The translations under genes were made by a program, and so were the position numbers. The notes under the pieces were generated by a model that made no database searches, had not been told where the DNA came from, and saw only the letters and a program-made list of their open reading frames with translations. 64,000 nucleotides of DNA from Papilionanthe hookeriana x Papilionanthe teres (taxonomy: Eukaryota; Streptophyta; Magnoliopsida; Asparagales; Orchidaceae), in NCBI GenBank assembly GCA_022702705.1, contig CM040424.1, forward strand, positions 140,913,665-140,977,664, in the 5' to 3' direction. Shown here one piece after another: positions 63,093 to 64,000 of the stretch; positions within the stretch are counted from its first letter, which is position 1, and every line of letters starts with the position of its first letter.

Positions 63093-64000
63093 TGTTGACC
63101 TCATTTTTGATGAAGTCTTCTCTTCTTCTTTTTAGTGCTTAGGATCTAGCCTTAGGCTTTTCCTTTGACTATCTTAGAGGACTAGAATTGGGACCCACCT
63201 TTTAGAAACTCAAACCACTTCTTAACTCCCTTCAAACTCCACAAACTTGACTATAGACCCCTAATCACCTAGAGGGTTGAAATCAAATGTGGAAGTTTAA
63301 GGATGAGTTCCTATTGGACTCTTTGGCCTTAGGGACCGTCCCAGGTGGCACTGGTCCAGTGAAGGGGCTGACCTACACACACACTACACTTATACACTAC
63401 ACTTTCACACACTTCCTAAAACACACCCATACCCAACTTGACCTCCTGACTCATGTATGTGATTCACATGGATGGTTCTTAACCCCTAAGCCCTTGGCTA
63501 AGAGGGTTAGGAACAACATAGTGAATGCCTCAAATGGGTCCCTTCATGGCTCATGTGGGCTTGATATGGCTTCATGGCTCAACCAAAATGATTTCACTCC
63601 ACTTACATCCACCCAATCTTCAATTTCCCAAATTTTCAATTTTTGACCCCCGGGACCCTACACCCGCCTAGCCTACCCAAAACCCTTGAAATTACCCAAA
63701 TTTTTCAAAATTTCCTAAATCACCCAAAATTCCTCAAAATTGATCGTAAACATTTCCACAGTACTCAAATTGATCATCCATACCCAAAAATAACAAAAAT
63801 TCCAAAATACCTCCCAATACCCTCCAAATACCCAAAATACCCCTCTTGGCCAAAAAATCCAAAAATTCAGAAAATTCCCAAAAAATTTCAAAAAATCCCA
63901 AATATTCCCAATTTCATTTTGTCCAACTACACCATGGGCCAATTTTGTCAATTTACCCTACTTTTGTCAAAACCGCCAATTTGACCCATTTTAACCCTAA
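63093..64000 (+). repeat. LTR D (Tat-4), start only
   Basis: Begins TGTTGACCTCATTTTTGATGAAGTC and follows the reverse complement of LTR B closely (close to identical by eye for the first 200 bases), including the ACACTACAC stretch (63381-63410) and the CCCAAAATT block from 63640. It runs off the window. The flanking GGGTA (63088-63092) may be one half of a target-site duplication. Confidence 0.9.

Noticed and set aside
1..64000. Host protein-coding gene, or endogenous pararetrovirus
   Set aside because: Every longer frame with a recognisable motif falls in Ty3/gypsy gag, protease, RT, RNase H, integrase, ORF2 or the AlkB ORF; no movement or coat protein motif seen.

Overview
The window is plant nuclear repeat DNA. 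It holds no host gene, tRNA or rRNA gene that I can support. Almost everything belongs to two lineages of Ty3/gypsy LTR retrotransposon: Athila (tRNA-Asp-type primer site, gag/pro/RT/RH/INT, plus a post-pol plant transposon ORF) and Tat/Ogre (tRNA-Arg-type primer site, extra archaeal-type RNase H, very long LTRs). The AT-rich background, nested insertions and C-to-T decay fit heterochromatin of a large flowering- or seed-plant genome. The species cannot be told from the sequence.

Layout. 1-1022 is a scrap heap of Athila and Tat pieces. 1023-32962 is a Tat complex on the minus strand with the order partial internal region (1023-4824), LTR A (4825-12190), full internal region (12191-25572), LTR B (25573-32962). 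The two elements share LTR A, and each LTR is about 7.4 kb, so Tat-2 measured LTR to LTR is about 28.1 kb. 32963-34550 holds three successive tandem arrays. 34560-36015 holds old Tat LTR pieces in both orientations. From 36016 rightward the elements are nested: Athila-1 (36016-43577, badly decayed) is cut by a plus-strand Tat LTR (LTR C, 43578-49769), which is cut by Athila-2 (49770-63092), whose 3' LTR is cut by another Tat LTR (LTR D, 63093 to the edge).

Most notable content. Between integrase and 3' UTR, Tat-2 carries an extra reading frame (about 16424-14982, minus) ending in an AlkB-type 2-oxoglutarate/Fe(II) dioxygenase domain that resembles plant ALKBH9/ALKBH10 RNA m6A demethylases. 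The H-x-D, distal His and one Arg position are still visible, and a splice-acceptor-like tract precedes its ATG. Its 3' UTR holds a 97-bp higher-order tandem array built from three 32-bp subunits. The 3' polypurine tract is complementary (18 of 19) to a site in the 5' leader.

The Athila elements show a second unusual system. Each carries its own short GC-rich palindrome, repeated in the LTR and, where that region survives, again after pol: CTCGCCGACGGCGAG in Athila-2, GGCGCTTAAGCGCC-like in Athila-1, GGCACC-GGTGCC-like in the left-edge remnant. In Athila-2 the post-pol ORF is present twice in tandem, each copy headed by its own palindrome cluster. Most coding regions have stops or frameshifts. 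Several frameshifts in Tat-2 look like loss of one C from CCG, which could be decay or consensus-sequence error.
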